Below, piece after piece: positions 63,591-64,000 of a stretch of DNA of 64,000 bases (position 1 is its first letter; each line of letters begins with the position of its first letter). The DNA is from a gamma proteobacterium HIMB55. GTDB taxonomy: Bacteria; Pseudomonadota; Gammaproteobacteria; Pseudomonadales; Halieaceae. Location of the stretch: contig AGIF02000001.1 of the NCBI GenBank assembly GCA_000227505.4, positions 1,260,035 to 1,324,034 of the forward strand, given 5' to 3'. The position numbers and the translations under genes were made by a program. Below the pieces are notes generated by a model that saw only the letters and a list, made by a program, of their open reading frames with translations, did no database searches and had not been told where the DNA came from.

Positions 63591-64000
63591 CCTGAATAAA
63601 CGCCCCGAGCAAGCCAAACTCGTGCTTCCGGGGCGTTTTTTTTCGCCACATCAAACCGATTTGGCGCCCCACATCAGGCTCATCAAACGGCCTGAGTACA
63701 AGATTGGTTCCCTCAGCAATGCCCGCATCCGTCGCCATTTTTGGCAGGAGCGTCGTGCCAATACCATTGGCAACCATCTGGACGATCGTGGTGAGGCTCG
63801 TTGCCTGATAAGGAACCGTCACGTCTTTCTCTCTTAGCTTGCACGCCTCGAGCGCGTGATCGCGCAGACAGTGCCCCTCTTCCAATAAAAGCATCTCAGC
63901 CCCTTGAAGATCTTTGGTTCTCAACTTGGTGGTCATCGCCAGTCGTGTATTCGGCATTGCAGCAAGATAAAAAGGATCCTCGAACAAACTAAGGGTATCG
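63571..64000 (-). CDS. oxyR: OxyR-type LysR regulator, C-terminal part (cut by window edge)
   Basis: The visible 143 residues are the C-terminal effector domain of a LysR regulator; the helix-turn-helix lies beyond the right edge. It has the peroxide-sensing arrangement of OxyR, GHCLRDHALEAC, with two cysteines nine residues apart like Cys199 and Cys208 in E. coli, followed by ATSLTTIVQMVANGIGTTLLP. It probably controls catalase and peroxiredoxin genes. It is convergent with the TonB receptor. Confidence 0.88.
   Translation of the reverse strand, partial: DTLSLFEDPFYLAAMPNTRLAMTTKLRTKDLQGAEMLLLEEGHCLRDHALEACKLREKDVTVPYQATSLTTIVQMVANGIGTTLLPKMATDAGIAEGTNLVLRPFDEPDVGRQIGLMWRKKTPRKHEFGLLGAFIQECLDQI
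63599..63643 (+). terminator. Strong intrinsic terminator of the TonB receptor gene, inside oxyR
   Basis: AACGCCCCG (63599-63607) and CGGGGCGTT (63629-63637) form a nine-base stem with a partly paired loop (AGCA/TGCT), directly followed by eight T (63636-63643). It points in the plus direction and overlaps the last 25 codons of oxyR, where its bases encode KKTPRKHEFGLLGAF. Confidence 0.88.

Overview
The window is a gene-dense, mostly housekeeping stretch of a chromosome from a Gammaproteobacterium. Supporting features are zipA beside smc and ligA, the sdhCDAB-sucAB-lpd-sucCD block, pdxB, epmC, tusA, gcvR-like, sixA, ttcA, a tesA/ybbA divergent pair, System I cytochrome c maturation, and a sigma-32-type promoter in front of htpG. 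The base composition is close to balanced and a large TonB-dependent receptor is present. My best guess is a marine oligotroph related to the Halieaceae/OM60 or SAR92 groups; the placement below class level is inference. I see no insertion sequence, phage gene, CRISPR array or island boundary.

Layout. 1-1974 (minus): end of a queF gene and a YadGH-type ABC exporter. 2116-2273: tRNA-Glu and tRNA-Gly. 2356-5429 (plus): metY, an alpha/beta hydrolase and a homocysteine S-methyltransferase, facing msrB (a sulfur amino-acid cluster). 6045-8838 (minus): an exported methyltransferase-like protein, tusA, epmC and pdxB. 8950-9471: a GcvR-like ACT protein. 9518-15113 (minus): htpG, sixA, an alpha/beta hydrolase, prmB, aroC and a small membrane protein. 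15308-26461 (minus): a complete succinate dehydrogenase, 2-oxoglutarate dehydrogenase and succinyl-CoA synthetase block, divergent from gltA and a FabH-like synthase (26653-29084, plus). With mdh at 52628 the window holds most of the lower TCA cycle.

29097-37439 (minus): the Pho regulon core phoB-phoR-pstS-pstC-pstA-pstB-phoU with a candidate Pho box, followed by hisC. 37503-44515 (minus): smc-zipA-ligA and a lytic transglycosylase-like lipoprotein, coupled by short gaps or overlaps. 44620-52426 (minus): ttcA followed by ccmABCDEFGHI. 52628-53608: mdh, then a roughly 390-base non-coding stretch that may hold a structured RNA. 54041-57177 (minus): a YbbA-YbbP ABC system, divergent from tesA, a voltage-gated-type potassium channel and ygiQ. 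61000-63558: a TonB-dependent receptor, convergent with a truncated oxyR at the right edge.

No clearly unprecedented system is visible. The points most worth a second look are the candidate RNA after mdh, the FabH-like gene fused into the gltA operon, the hydrolase inside the methionine operon, the exported methyltransferase-fold protein, the zinc-ribbon-tailed potassium channel, the near-perfect heat-shock promoter of htpG, and a strong terminator lying inside the oxyR coding sequence. Several gene starts were moved from the longest possible frame, using family length, ribosome binding sites or promoter positions; the reasons are given entry by entry.
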